A stretch of 64,000 bases of DNA from Heterostelium multicystogenum (lineage: Eukaryota; Evosea; Eumycetozoa; Acytosteliales; Acytosteliaceae): NCBI GenBank assembly GCA_003667245.1, contig RCNN01000107.1, positions 1 through 64,000 on the forward strand, written 5' to 3'. Of this stretch, positions 12,887 to 25,802 are shown piece by piece (positions within the stretch are counted from its first letter, which is position 1; each line of letters begins with the position of its first letter). The notes under the pieces are model-generated. The model was not told the origin of the DNA and made no database searches. It worked only from the letters and a program-made list of their open reading frames with translations. The translations under genes were made by a program, and so were the position numbers.

Positions 12887-14071
12887 TCAATCTGCAACAC
12901 CACGAAGTAAACTAATCTTTTGGGATCGACTTTCGTGAAGTGTTCTGATGTCTTTTGGTGTGGATTTGCAACGGAGGAACATTCTGCTGGTAACTCCGTA
13001 GACAATGAAATTGAGAAAACCTTGGAGTGGTGTGGTGAAGTTTTGGAGCACCCAGAGCCAGTAGAGTTCGCAATAACGATCTGGTGTTGCTACAAAGTTG
13101 TCAATGAGATCTGGCAGCCAGCATATCAGGAATGCCAGCAGGTAGACACCGAGTTGGCGAGCGACCTTTCCATGAATCTTGCGCTTACGCTCGCTGATAA
13201 ATCTGTGCGATGCTGTTTGCTGTGTGTTGATGCTGTTGCGGTCCATGTTCTCGCCTATGGGTCGCATCGAAGCACGATATCTCCAGAGAATGAGTGCATA
13301 CAAAAGTATGTTCCAAGCAAATGTGAATATCAGTGGACCATACCAAAACAGATATCGTGCCAGCGGATCTGGATGGCAGTATCCAGTGTTTTGCTCTTGA
13401 ATGATCATATTCTTTCCAACCATGACCCCAGTCATGATAATTGGAACTCCCCATGAAAATCCATGAAAAATGATCAGTGGAATCTGTGAGCGCTGTCTCG
13501 ACGACCAAAAAGCATGGAAAGCTATACAGCTCATCCACATGAAGCTAGATACAAAAAAGAAGTTTATACATGCTCTTATAATAATACAAAAACTATGATA
13601 ATATGTAAGACTAGTGATGAGATAGCAAAGAGGAATGCTTGTTAGTATTGTAATTTCTAACGGATAAATTTTTAAAAAATGTAAATTTCCACCGCACGCG
13701 TGTGTGAGCAAAGATAAGGCAGTGTCCTACTTCTACACAGCATACTTTCTAACACCTACTTCCACCCCCACACACTACCTCTCTCTCTCTCTCTCTTCCG
13801 GCCAATAGAATCATTTTTATTACCTTGACAATAATACAGATTGTGAGATACAAATAGAGACAGATCCAAAAAAGTCTGAAACTGAGAGATATAGAATTAG
13901 CTGGTAAAGGGGTTGATTTCTTTTGTTTGCACCCAAAAAGAAGAGATAATTGATAATGATTGCTGATGATCCAATGATTGAAAGACAACTAGCTACCAAG
14001 TTTGTTAGATAAGCTGCCATCTGTTGAGCCGAGCTCAACGTACAGTAGCTTGTCACAGTATCCAGAAACAT
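12887..14071 (-). CDS. cAMP-receptor-like seven-transmembrane GPCR
   Basis: This is a family E type receptor related to Dictyostelium cAMP receptors and Crl proteins, which act at the cell surface in development and growth control. Two exons are seen, 14071-13824 and 13592-12887. The 231-base intron joins TM2 to TM3 in frame, giving FCIIIRACINFFFVSSFMW, which lines up with the receptors' conserved TM3 start (Cys, then S-F-L-W spacing). Seven hydrophobic segments can be placed. TM4 contains FHGFSWGVPIIMTGVMV. The second extracellular loop has a Cys (NTGYCHPDPLARY), and TM6-7 include YLLAFLICWLPDLID. The third cytoplasmic loop is basic and Ser/Thr-rich. The protein is about 317 residues with a short tail, so it lacks the long phosphorylated tail of cAR1. 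The ligand is unknown. No frame break was noticed. Confidence 0.85.
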
Positions 14072-14565
14072 CTTCTGCTGCTAATCTATATATATTATTT
14101 TTAATTAATTATTATATTACTATTATTATTTGCAGATCTGATCAAAAATATATATAATATAAAATAAACTATATTGTAATAATAGTAATAATAAAAGTAA
14201 TAGTACTTTTAAATTGTTATAAGTAATTTGTGATGAAAGTTTGATTAGATTTGCTTATTACAATGATGATTGTGGGGTTCTTCTTGAAAAAACAAAAATC
14301 AAAATGTATCTGAATTAAAAAAGTATATTAGAATTTTTTTAAAAGTTAGAGTACTTTTTTTTTTAACCACCATCTACGACTTTTTTTTTGCAGAAAATTC
14401 GAATACACTGGTAAAAATCAGTGTTACAATCCAAAATATTTAAAAATATATCTGCAACTGATTTGCTATGGTGCAAATCAAACTAAAAAATATCTTTTGA
14501 AGCTCGTCTGATGATGATGTAATGGTATTATTAATTAAGGTTAAAAATTTATTCAATATTCTTTA
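14072..14565. other. Intergenic region, GPCR promoter side
   Basis: The segment lies between the GPCR start and the end of the BRCT gene, both on the minus strand. It is AT-rich with T runs near 14335-14390. No gene was seen. Confidence 0.4.
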
Positions 14566-17500
14566 TTACTTCTGCTGCTGATGCTGCTGCTGTTTGTGGT
14601 TGCTTTGGGAATTGTGTTGTGAAGCCTGTGAAGATTGGGAGGACTGAGAGGATTGGGAAGATGCTCTTGGAGTGATGGGTCCGAATGGTAACATCTCTTG
14701 TTCCAAGATCGACTGAATGATCCACTCTGTGGTGACCAGTGGAATGCCCAATACCTCACAGTACTTCTTGTTGGTGGTGCTGAGATCGCTGCCATCCGTC
14801 AGAATCATGTCTATCCTATCTTTGACATGGACGAGTCTCTTTACAAAAATACCTCCTAACAGCTTTACAATGGTCGACCATTCGTCTTTGAACAACTTGT
14901 TTTCACTGACAATCTCAATTCTTTGGTTTTCCAGTATCAGAGATGATGGATACTTACTAGAGTTGATATAATATGGTTGAGTTATTTAGTTAGTGGCTTA
15001 ATGTATCGACTCGTTGGTTGCAATAACTTACAGATGTGTGAATGAGCAGCTTGGTATTGAATAGCCAGACGGAAGAAGATATCCGTTCATTGGTAGGAAT
15101 CCGTCTTTTTTTATAACAATCATAGACCCACTTTTGATTGACGCATTGTACACCTGCAATCAATGCACGGATGTATTTGATGGTGGTTTCTGATTGCTTC
15201 GATATAACTACAAATTTAGACCAATCTTTCGATTTGGAATGACTAGAGAAGAAATCGTGTATTGTCGGTAGCTTACCGGACATCGCTTGAATCAAAGCTG
15301 TTACACTTTGCTCAGCTATCAAAGTGCATGTTAATAAGTGGTGGTTTAGTTGGAATAGGGAGTGGATACCTACGAATGTCAGATTCAGTAACTTTTGTGG
15401 TGAGGAATGTATAGCCTTTGAATATGGAAGATTTTCTACATATTGATTTGGGAGTTCTTTGTGATGGTGTTGATTGGGTGGGTGACTTCAAAGATGATGT
15501 AGGTGGAGTTGCCGTTGGTTTTGATTTGACTGAGCCGATTTGACTGGTCTTCTTTTTGCCTGAAGAGCTTGATATAGTTTTACTTGACTTGATTTGTTGC
15601 TTTGCTTTTTGGAATGTGACGCAGGTGTAATTACAACTTTGACTCTCTCTATTTTTTCATCTTCTCCACTTTCACTACTATCTTCGTCCTCATTTTCCGT
15701 ATCATTATCACTATTTACATCGTCATTGTCATCATCGTCATCTGTATCAACCTGTTTCCTCATTACGTTCTTATTAGATCTATTGCTGGGTATTATATCA
15801 TCACCACTTTGCTCTATAGATTCGTCACTCAAATGTTCGTTATCTTCATCCTCTCTAGTGGTGTCCAGGTCATCGCTCTCATCTTCATCTTCTTTCACTT
15901 CTACTTTCTTAAATACTCTTTGTTTTTTCTCTCTTTACTTGATGCTTTGGTGTAGGTTTCTTTCTAAGGGCCCTCCTTATAACTATTCTCTCCACTTCAC
16001 TACTACTACTACTACAACTATCTTTTACATCATCGGTATTTTTTTCATCCTCATCTGTCTCACCTCCATTATTTTCTTCTTCTTCTTCGGTTGCTAGTTC
16101 ATCTTCTTCCTGTGTTGGTCGTTTAAACATGCTTTTAATTCGATTCTTCTTTTTAATCGTGGCCTTTTCCTTCTCTTCAAATACTTTCTCCTTCTTCTTT
16201 TTCTTATCTTTCTCGGTGGCTGCTATCGATAGATTGGTATCTTTAGATTTCCTGGAGGCCGGTTGATGTGTTTTGCCATATGGTTTTGCGGTTTGATACA
16301 GTAGGAGGTGGATCAATAAAGTCATCGTCATTATTGTACTTTGGCGTTTGAGCTGACTTTGTTTCTTCTGGCTCTGAAGCTGTTTGACATTCTTCCAAAT
16401 CCAGGCCTTTGATAATGGGTGCAAGCTTCAGTGAGTTCTGATGATCTTTGTTCTTTTGCAGTGATTTGTTTACTATTTTCTTGATTGGAGATACTTTAGA
16501 CTTGACCATGGATTTCTTCTTAATGTTGCCAAAGCTATTGCTCTCTCCAGTATTGGATAGTTTTGTTTTCTTCTCTATAAAAGCATCGACATTGTCCTCA
16601 TCAGACTCTTGGCAAGAGCTTGTGCTATTCTCATCGATTGTCATAAACGATCGCTTGGAGTTTGTGGATTGCTCCATCTTTTGCTGTTTAAGTGCAATTC
16701 TCTCTTGATTGAGCTTGTGATAAGAATACAAGCAGTCCACACTATCGTTTTTCTTCTTTGACGTTGTAATGAACTCTCCAGAACCAATTCCTTCATCATC
16801 ATTGATAAGTGATTGTGTTGCATCTGGCTGTTCAATAAGTTGATCTATTATATCTTTTTCTATATCTCTATCCTTTTCTGTTGTTTCTACTCTCTCTAAA
16901 CTTTGGTCTTTCTCATCTTTAGTTATATTTGTAGTTGTGGCTGTTGTGGTTGAGCTAGTATCTGCTTCCAACGATAGATTCTCAATAGTTGTATTAAGAT
17001 CGTTGTTATCTTTACTATCATCGTTTTTGTTCTTAGACGATGCAGTAATTGATTCGATATTAATGGTTGGATCATTGTTATTGAGCGTTTGGTTAAAGAG
17101 CTCCGGTGGTGTTTCAGGTACATAGTCGACACTGTTTATGAGAGTCTTATTGATAGTATCATCATTTTCATTACTACTTATTGACCATGATACACTCTTT
17201 GGCTTTTGCATATCGCTGTTTTCCTTATCTTTCAAAGCCAGTCCCTTGTCATCCTCATCAACACGGCACTCCTTTTCCATTTGGTTGCCATTGTCCTTGT
17301 CTTTAATAGCTTTTTGATATGATTGGTTGAATGTTTAAAGTAAGTCCATCGATAGTATCCGTAGTGATCTGAGTTTCTCCAAGAGTATTATCGGCCATGT
17401 CTTCTTTATCAATGCATTCCTCCAATGTATTAGTTTGCTCTTCTTCATCCTAAAATGAGATTAGAATTGAAATCAGTCGCATGCAGAGTAGGACAGATTT

Positions 17501-18103
17501 GTCTTTTGTTGAAGATAAACTTACATCAGATAGCACTGGTTCGAATAGCTTATTGTTTTTGGCTGTTGATGTTGACTTGGGCTCAATGGGTGGAGCAATG
17601 GTCGCCAAAGATGGAGTCGGAGGATCGACTGTTGGTGTAGGGGAGGCTGCGACATAGGTGGCGATGGGTATTGATTTGTAGGTTGCTATATTTACAGATG
17701 GGTCGACAGAGAGTACGGGCTCCTCCAACGGCTGCTTATTAGGAGAAGCAAACATGGTTGAGATTTGCGAAGGTGTTTCGTTAGAGCTTCTAGGCAGAAA
17801 CGAAAGTCGACGTCGGTTCGGTGTTGGTAGATCAGAAGGTGAAAAACTATCGGAAGAAATGGATTCCGTTATATTATAAGAGCTGATATCAATATTTGAT
17901 GCCGAAATATTAAAGCTACTACTATCAGTTATTGTATTTTCATTTTGTTCATATGTATAGGTTTGATCTTCATTATCAATATCTTTATTTCCAGTTCTAT
18001 TATTCTTTTGATATATAGATTTAAATATTTGTGATTTACTATTACTACTACTACTATTATTACTAGTTTTATTATTATTATTATTATTATTATTATGTAA
18101 CAT
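14566..18103 (-). CDS. 53BP1/Crb2-like DNA-damage mediator with C-terminal tandem BRCT domains
   Basis: Proteins of this type bind phosphorylated histone or kinases through paired BRCT domains at DNA breaks. The start ATG at 18103 leads into a poly-Asn run. About 800 residues of acidic, Ser/Lys-rich disordered sequence follow, then two BRCT domains. BRCT1 begins with FKGYTFLTTKVTESDI and includes CVNQKWVYDCY. In the shifted frame its end reads NGYLLPSGYS, matching the LLPAGYS linker of 53BP1 and Crb2. BRCT2 contains KLLGGIFVKRL, DMILTDGSD and VTTEWIIQSILEQE. The tail ends in repeated SQ dipeptides and poly-Gln. Introns are visible at 17524-17450, 15373-15316 and 15031-14957. At least five single-base breaks occur (near 17340, 16250, 15910, 15520 and 15080). 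No Tudor domain is recognisable. The 53BP1/Crb2 assignment is inference from the BRCT pair and linker. Confidence 0.78.
18069..18097. repeat. ATT repeat coding for poly-asparagine
   Basis: Triplet run just inside the start codon of the BRCT gene. It encodes the N-terminal poly-Asn tract on the minus strand. Confidence 0.85.
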
Positions 18104-18299
18104 ATCTTATTATTTCATTGATAAAATATTATCATAGAAATTAATCAATTTCTTCAGACCTACATCATTCATATTTCCATATTTCCACTTGCCCATTCCA
18201 CCCCTCAGATTATTTCCCTCCCTTTTTCAAATTTTTGTAATTTGAATATTTATATTTTAACGGACTAAATTAAATTAAATTAGAATTTTATGATCATGT

Positions 18300-21200
18300 T
18301 TATTTGTTGTGGTTGCTGATGGTGTTGGTGTTGGTGTTTGGCTCACCACCGAATATCTGTGCTATCATTGATTCTACGTAATCTACAGTGTCCTCCGATA
18401 TCACCAGGAAATTTGCCTTGGTATCGATGGCTTGTGGGTGTGGATGTGTGTGTGTCAATTGGTGGATGGATCCAGATTGATTGAAGTTCATACATCGCTC
18501 ATCATGGCAATAGATGTTACCTGGGGCTGGGCAATCTGGACAGGTGTAGAATAGCTCGTTTCCACATACACATGCAGGTGCCGATGCAGGAGTAGCTAGG
18601 TCAGCCGATGCTTCGTTTATGTTGGAATTGCTTGGAACGACGACATTGGGTGTAGGTTGTTTTGCTAGCAATGGTTGTTTAAATGGCTTCCAAAAATGCT
18701 GATTATATGCTGTAAACAGTAGGAATGAGGCTATTATTAAAGATAGAGGAATGAGTAGTCCAAGAAGTAGCTTTTTAAGAATGGAAGATGTATGGCTGTC
18801 GTCGGAAACTGGAGGTGCTGGTGCGTTGAAGGGAATGTCAAAGAACTGTGTAAGCTGTGTTCCATAGTCGCTCCAGCACTGTTCACGGAGGAATTTCGAT
18901 TCGATCTTGCAGCTAATTGGAATTGGCTGAATGTCGTTTGTGGTATAAAGGTTAAATTTGAAATTAACAGCGTCGTTTGGATATAGTTTGAAAGTTTGGT
19001 TGGTATATCCATTGGTGTCCAACAAAAGTGGCTGCGTGGTTGGATTGTTGAAGCACTCAATGTAGAGAGACAGCAAGCCAGATGCATTACCACGATTCTG
19101 GACTTGTCCGATGAGAGTGTTTTCATAGGAATGTAGAGAGTTGTTGGAAATTGGTATCCATTTCGCAAAATAAATGGAAAGAGGATTGCTTGTTGCTGGT
19201 ACTATACCTGGATTGTTCTGGTGAACTTCAGTACTGTAGAGAATTGATGCTTGGTTTGATGGTCCACTGCATTTTGGAGCTGGTAGTTCGATGTTTAGTA
19301 CTGTTGAGGCGGTAAGAGCACCCATCACTGGATTAAGGCAAATCGAGTTGTTAATGTTGATGGGATCAATAATGGAAAAAATCCAGAAGCATTGTAGCAT
19401 TTGGGTAGGCGTCCAAACTATTATTAAAATTCATTGAGAGCCAGACTGTGCAATGTGAATTGGGAAGCAGCACACAGTCCTGTATTGAGCTGCTGAAATC
19501 AACGGAAAGTGGACCCGATATCGATAGGTTGGTGATAACAACCCTGGAAACTCCGTCTCCATTGTTTTGTAAAATGACTGGGTACATTAGATACATGGAC
19601 TTGACATCTCTCTCCAACCAGAGCTCGCGGTTAATGTAAAGCATAGATGGAAGTGGTTGAATATCAACGATGGTGTGGTTTGCCAATGTACAAGGGTCAA
19701 CAACTATGTCCACAGAAAATGAATAGCTTTGGTTATTATATCCTCCTTTGCATCCATTCTCAATATATAAGGAGAGAGTCGAAGAAATCCTGGGTGGAAT
19801 GGAGGCTCCAGATGAATTATAGCAAAGTTCGAAGGATACTGAGCATTTTGATAATGGCTGTAGCCAACAAGATGTCTTGAATACAGTGTCACTATATCCA
19901 AGTAGATAGGAATGGACCAGTGCACTACCAATTTCACTATTAGTAACTAGAAGTGAAATATCCATGCATGTGTTATCTCTAAACTTGGACCATGGAGAGA
20001 GGAAGAGATTGTCGACAATCCTATATGAGGGATCCAACGATGCCAAATAATAATTTCCAGCACATGCTTCATACTTTGGATACATTGTCACTGGCTGACT
20101 ATAGTTGGTACCAACACCATTCCAGCACTGACTCGTACTAGCAATCATTACTGTAAAATTGCACCGATACATTGGATTGTCAAGGTTGGTTGAATAGCTC
20201 ATGACTGTCCATTGGATCGTTGCGTTGCTCGATTGCATGATAGTAACAGTTTGATTAACCGGCTCTACTATAAACTGAGCTGGACAGTTTAATTGAACTT
20301 TGTAATCACCTTTGGTATTTCCAAGGTTGGCAAGCTGGGTGGTAAAAGTCGATTGATATAGTGTATTGGTCTTATTGCTATCCATGTAAATGTGATTTTG
20401 ATTGCTAGTGTCAGGAGTGATGCTTAAGGGATGTTGGGTTGGAAGTGATGTAGGTATAGCTTGGACAATTGTCCATTGGTTTAGATTATTTAGTGTGACG
20501 TTCAATTGCGGATTAATATTGTATAGCCAGAATTTCAAGGGTTGATTGATGGTAGGTCGAATGCTACTTTCTGATACACATACGTCACTAGGATATGTAG
20601 TTGAAAGTTGGAATAATATCATTTGCTCATTAGCATGAGGCCAGCAAACACTGGGATGTAGAGAGTCGTTTTTATCTCACAATTTTATATTTACCCCTGG
20701 ATCTGGAAATGCTTCAGCCATTAGATAGATTGAATGGTTTGCTCTTTTGACCAGGTCCTACTGTTGATACAACACTGTCTTTACCATCTTTAAAGAAATA
20801 ATTGACAGGCTTAGTTGATGCGCATGTGAGAGAGGTAATAAACTGAGCACTGGCTAAGCTATCTGTGTTCTCAAAGGTAATATAGAGCTCGCTCTCGTAA
20901 ACATAGGAGTGGACATATTTGAATATTGGTTGCAAAGTACTGTCAATGAGTGAGAGCTTTGGTTCACTTGTGACACCAAGACATGGATCTATAATGGAGC
21001 ATTCTTTGTATTGCTGAATGATAAATGTTTTGGATGCCTCTTTATCATCTTTGGTCCAATACTTTTGGGTTTTAATATTGATAAAAATAGTGCATTCAAG
21101 TGGAGACCTGTAATATTGATCGAATAGGATTTGAACTGAAAATGGTAAAGTTTGTCCTGCATTCAAAGTTTGGAAGTTATTGATAATAATCATTGGTACT

Positions 21201-23507
21201 TGGTTGTTACAAGTCAATTTCAAGAAGAATACACCAACAGCATCTCCGGAATTGGTAACATCAACAGAGAAAGTTCCATCGCATCCATTGTTCAACCGAG
21301 ATTGTGTCCTATTGTTTGGTGATTCCATTGTTGATAATACGGGGTTTCATTGTACTTCAAATAAAGAGGATTGAAATTTATATCAATGGAGGCAACATCA
21401 CTAGTTGCAGTCATTGACATCTTCGTCAATCCAATAGAGGTTCTTGGTGCCCCATCATTTCCAATACCCCCAAAAGTATTCCAATCCAAAAAATAGTTAG
21501 GTGAGTTCTGCCCATTCTGTATTAGTTGACTTATACTTTTAATACAAGAACCATATGGCAAGTTGCAGAAGTTTGCCTGGTTGTAAAAGTTACTTGGATG
21601 CATTCCATATTGTCCACAGCTTGTTCCAAAATCTTTGGTAGGTACAATAAGTGCATTGGAAATATTTGTATCTGGATTGGAAGTCATCAATATAGTATAG
21701 TCTTGTAAATTTCCTATTTAGAAGTTTGACCAACTGGTTAGGATATTAATGTATTCAATTGGATTCCATTACCATACATACTTAGAGGATCTGTAAAGAC
21801 ATTATTACTGTTAGCACTCAATTTCACTGACATGTTATTGCTTGTGAATGAGTTATTATTTTATAAAATAGAATGTCTTGGTTGAGAAGTTTAAGCTCGA
21901 GCCTTCTTGTCACATTTGAAGTTACCATGTTGGAAGTCTTAAATGAAAAGTAAGGCATTTGAGCAGATCCCCATAGATGAAGTGTGTTAAAGGGAACATC
22001 ATTGGAAAAAAGGATTTCTCAATGAACCTGGAACACATTCTTTGGCCTCAGTTTGATATGCCTGAAATAAACACCATATCCAAGATTGGTAGTAAGTGTT
22101 ACATTAGATGTAGAATTATAAATGAAAGTAAAGTATGTATTACTATCTCTTAGTCCAACTAGCATATTATAGTCATAGTTTTTCTAGATTATCATTTGTA
22201 ATTCCAAATCATTTTTGTTAATATAGGTATATATTAACATAGTTGTAATACACTTACAGATAAAGGTATATCTTTGTGAGTTTTATTACTCATAATGGCA
22301 GTTGGAATGATACCGCTATTGTACTGGCTGAAATAGTTTTCAATCATGTCGTTGGGCACAGGAAAATAGCTTGTTTTTGGGAATTTCGTTTTTAATAATC
22401 GAGTTATGGATCGACCAATGACTCAAAATTGATTGAATAACTGTTGCCTCTAACCAAAGGAACATCCACTATAGTGTCTTTAGCAGTAAGTTGTAACTAA
22501 GAAACCAATGGTTAGATTATGACATCAAAGGAGAGTATTTAGATTTTAGATTTATAGATATTACAGTCGTTTTGCTTGAATAGGTCTCACCTCCCAATTT
22601 AAAACTTTTAGAAGTATCTCTTGTGATCCATTGGCAATATTCATGTCGGAAACTAGTTTTTAATATAAAATTCACTATTTGGATCGGCTTGACAAACATC
22701 TACCGATGGCGAACACACAATTGGTGTCATCATAATCACTGGAGATATCTTTAGTTCACTTGGATTTGGACCCATCCATGAATTTGATGGAATTGATTCC
22801 TTTGAACAATACGATGTGTATTGATTCAAAATTGGTGGCCTTTGGTAATTTATTAGTTGTTGAATAAGTATTGCAAATTGATCTAGGCTAATTTATCAAT
22901 ATTAATTAATACTTTATATAAGTATAATTTTTCCAACAAACACTTACGCCAATATATTGACTTTGGGCAAAGCAAGTTTCAGTCACAAAAAACCAACTGG
23001 TCAGATACTGGAAGATCCTTAAAATAAAAGTAGATATCCCGATCACTAAGCACACTTAGGGTATATATATTGTATTTTGTAGAGTTGTATTGTCATACAT
23101 GTAGACCAAAGTCTTTTGCTTCAGAAGGTCAACTAAAACTGGTGTGTTATCCACTGACCTTTCCGACAAATGGAATATCAAATAGATGCCTAGAGGAATA
23201 ATAATATTTAGTAATTAGTGATTGACAAAGTAAGTTGACTGATCGTTAATATACATACATAGGTCCATCAGTGAATGTTAGTTTGATCCGAAAGTTGAAT
23301 CTGTCTGGTATGATGTTGGTGGAAGGAGGGATCTACACTGTATTGTACACAGCCAAATTCGGAAATGATTTGATTAAGTACAATATTATCCGATGACAAT
23401 ACATAGGAAATATTGGAAACCAACAAGATATTTATAAATATTAGTATATATACATATTGGGAGTAGTAGTTGTTGTTGTTGGAAGAATATATGTATTTCA
23501 TTTTCAT
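18300..23507 (-). CDS. HAP2/GCS1-family gamete membrane fusogen, fragmented by indels
   Basis: HAP2/GCS1 merges gamete plasma membranes; Dictyostelium relatives (HgrA, HgrB) act in sexual cell fusion. The ATG at 23507 opens a signal peptide (hydrophobic YVYILIFINILLVSNISYVL). The HAP2 core is clear: FGTSCGQYG, then NFCNLPYGSC (about 21540-21640), SIGLTKMSM, and after a break a domain II/III-like stretch with GTFSVDVTNSGDAVGVFFLKLTC. A long Cys- and Asn-rich ectodomain follows. One transmembrane helix (LLLGLLIPLSLIIASFLLF, about 18705-18785) and a cytosolic tail of about 130 residues close the protein. The tail holds a Cys/His cluster (CVCGNELFYTCPDC...CHDERC...H...H). Short introns are visible at 20694-20651 and near 22190-22260, 22885-22950 and 23195-23255. 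The part from 21.7 to 23.3 kb is heavily broken by apparent indels, so its exon map is uncertain. The estimated length is over 1,500 residues. Confidence 0.85.
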
Positions 23508-24746
23508 TTGTTCATCTATCTATTTATCTATATTCATAATTTTCTTAATATAATATTTAAGTTGGAGAATCTAAAATTTAGTTCATTACAATAACAATCA
23601 ATATGGAATTGTTTTTTACATTTCAAGGTACATTTTGGTCTTTTTTATGATTTGAAAATCAGAGTGGTCCTTTTTTTTTTAGTGTGAATGAGTTTTCCTC
23701 TAATAAAATTGTGATTGATCATTTTACTCTTTGTCAAATTTGCCAAATCAAATGGCGACTATTGGTGGTAATCACATCACAAAATTACTTTTGGAATTCA
23801 TACAATAATCAACTTTTGAGATAATTAACTTTTATATAGTATTTGATTGTGAATCGGTTAGAGTAAATTTTTAAAGATTGAATAATTTATACTTATTAAA
23901 AAGTTTAAATAGTTATGGCATTAGCTAATATGTATTTGTTAATAATAAAAATAAGTGACGATTACAATTACATTAGTAGATCATTGTTTCTACTATCCAT
24001 GTTTTGACATGAACAGAATTATTCTATCGAAAGAGTTTGCAAAGTGAAATTAAGATGAATACAACTGTTACTGATTGAAGTGTAGTTGTTGTCATCAACA
24101 TTTGTCGACAATCAATCTTTTTTCAACACCCCAGTCAAAACAACTTTGGTACTGTTTTACAATTTCAGTGGAGCTAACACTAACAAAGTCCAAAATATCT
24201 ATTTTTTGTTTTTGAAACCCATATCTGCGGATTAAAAAGGGATTTCATGAAAAATAGTTTAAACACAAGATATTATTATTATTTTTTATAAACAGTTTAT
24301 ATAAACTAATACTAGGACTAGGCATTTAACAACAACAATAAATAATAGACTTTATAATAAATGAAACTTAAAAGAAATAGAAACAGATAGAAAGAAGTGA
24401 TTATAATATATAATATAAACTACAATTTAAATCATTCTTTATTTATTAATTATTTATTATTCTTTATTATTTATTTGTTTATTATATTTGAAGTAATAAT
24501 CTCTTTATTTCACTTGCATCCTAGTATACAAGTATAGTATTGTTATGCTCAAGTCAGTCTGTGTATTAGATTTTGTATAGAGTTTAGTTACAGATCAGAT
24601 AGATAGATACATATATTTACGATATTGAAGACTGTGAGACAACTCATCTCTCTGCTGTACACTACAACAACAAACATTACCATTCAGCATTAGTACAACT
24701 TACCAATACCAACAACAACACATACTCACTCACACACACTCATACA

Positions 24747-24766
24747 CCACACACACACACACACAG
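24747..24766. repeat. CA dinucleotide repeat
   Basis: Short CA run in the presumed leader or promoter of the Roco gene. Confidence 0.75.
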
Positions 24767-25202
24767 TAAAATTTAAACTTGAACCAACACTTATATATAT
24801 ATTTAGTTAGAATTCAACATATTCACCATTGTCATCAACGACGCTTATACAACAACACCAAGACCACACCCACAACTTGACAAACACTCAACTCCATCCA
24901 ACGCTCAACATCACCTTACCCTACACTCAACGATCAACTTCCAAAACAAAACAAAACATTGCATATCAAACCAACCCAGCAACATCATCAACAACAACAA
25001 ACACCATTAATCAAATCAAATAAATCAATTCAAGCCAACAACAGCAGCAGCAACAGGTTAGCAAAGCAATCTCAATAGATATCAGTATTCGTAGTAACAA
25101 CCACCAATAGTATCATAAATCAATCAATCAATCAAACACCACACTCACACACAACATACACCTACATCCAACACAAAACAACAAAATAAGGCAACCAAGA
25201 AC

Positions 25203-25203
25203 C

Positions 25204-25232
<29 letters not shown>
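25203..25232. repeat. AAT trinucleotide microsatellite
   Basis: About ten AAT units upstream of the Roco start codon, followed by imperfect ATCAAC/ATCTAT hexamer repeats to about 25290. Confidence 0.8.
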
Positions 25233-25234
<2 letters not shown>

Positions 25235-25670
25235 TCAACATCAATATCAATATCTATATCTATATCAATATAATATCAACATCAACAAATAGAATTTGTT
25301 GCTGCAGCATTAATAATATAAGGATTTTCAATTCTTTATAAACTATTTAATTAAATTATATCTTCAATATTATTTATTTATTAAATATTTGATATTTATA
25401 ATTTAAACTTGTTATTAGTAGTCAATTCAAATCAAATAATTATAATAATAATAAATATTATATATAATAATAATAATAATAATAAATTGAAGATAGATAA
25501 GATACTTGGTTAGGTCTAATTAATTTATAATAAAAAGTAATATTCGAAACAGATACACTAAAAATAGAATACCTATTAACATACTTCAAACTTGCTTTCC
25601 ATCATTCAAAACCTATCAATTCAATCCAAATTTAGTTATTAAAGCTTAAGTTCCTTTAATATAGAGTTAG

Positions 25671-25697
25671 CAATCAATCAATCAATCAATCAATCAG
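25671..25697. repeat. CAAT tetranucleotide microsatellite
   Basis: About six CAAT units roughly 110 bases upstream of the Roco start codon. Confidence 0.85.
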
Positions 25698-25802
25698 GCA
25701 TCTCATCATTGTAATAATAATAATAGTAGTAATAGTCGTCGAAGTAATAGTAATTTATACAGTATTATAGATAGTTTTATAGATATTTAGAGTTAGAATA
25801 CA

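Larger units (their letters stand above)
23508..25802. other. Divergent intergenic region between HAP2 and the Roco kinase
   Basis: This 2.3 kb region holds the promoters of HAP2 (-) and the Roco gene (+). The Roco side, from about 24650 on, is strikingly purine- or CA-rich on one strand (CAACAACA, CACACA, ATCAAC runs), which resembles a long dictyostelid 5' leader. An open frame of 64 codons at 24829-25023 has no ATG start at its edge and consists of leader-like composition, so it is not called. Confidence 0.5.

Noticed and set aside
12920..13456. Long plus-strand frame opposite the GPCR
   Set aside because: The minus strand encodes a clear seven-helix receptor; the plus frame has no family features.
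24829..25023. Thr/Asn/Gln-rich open frame of 64 codons
   Set aside because: No ATG start at its edge and it lies in CA/ATC-rich leader sequence; the composition explains the open frame.
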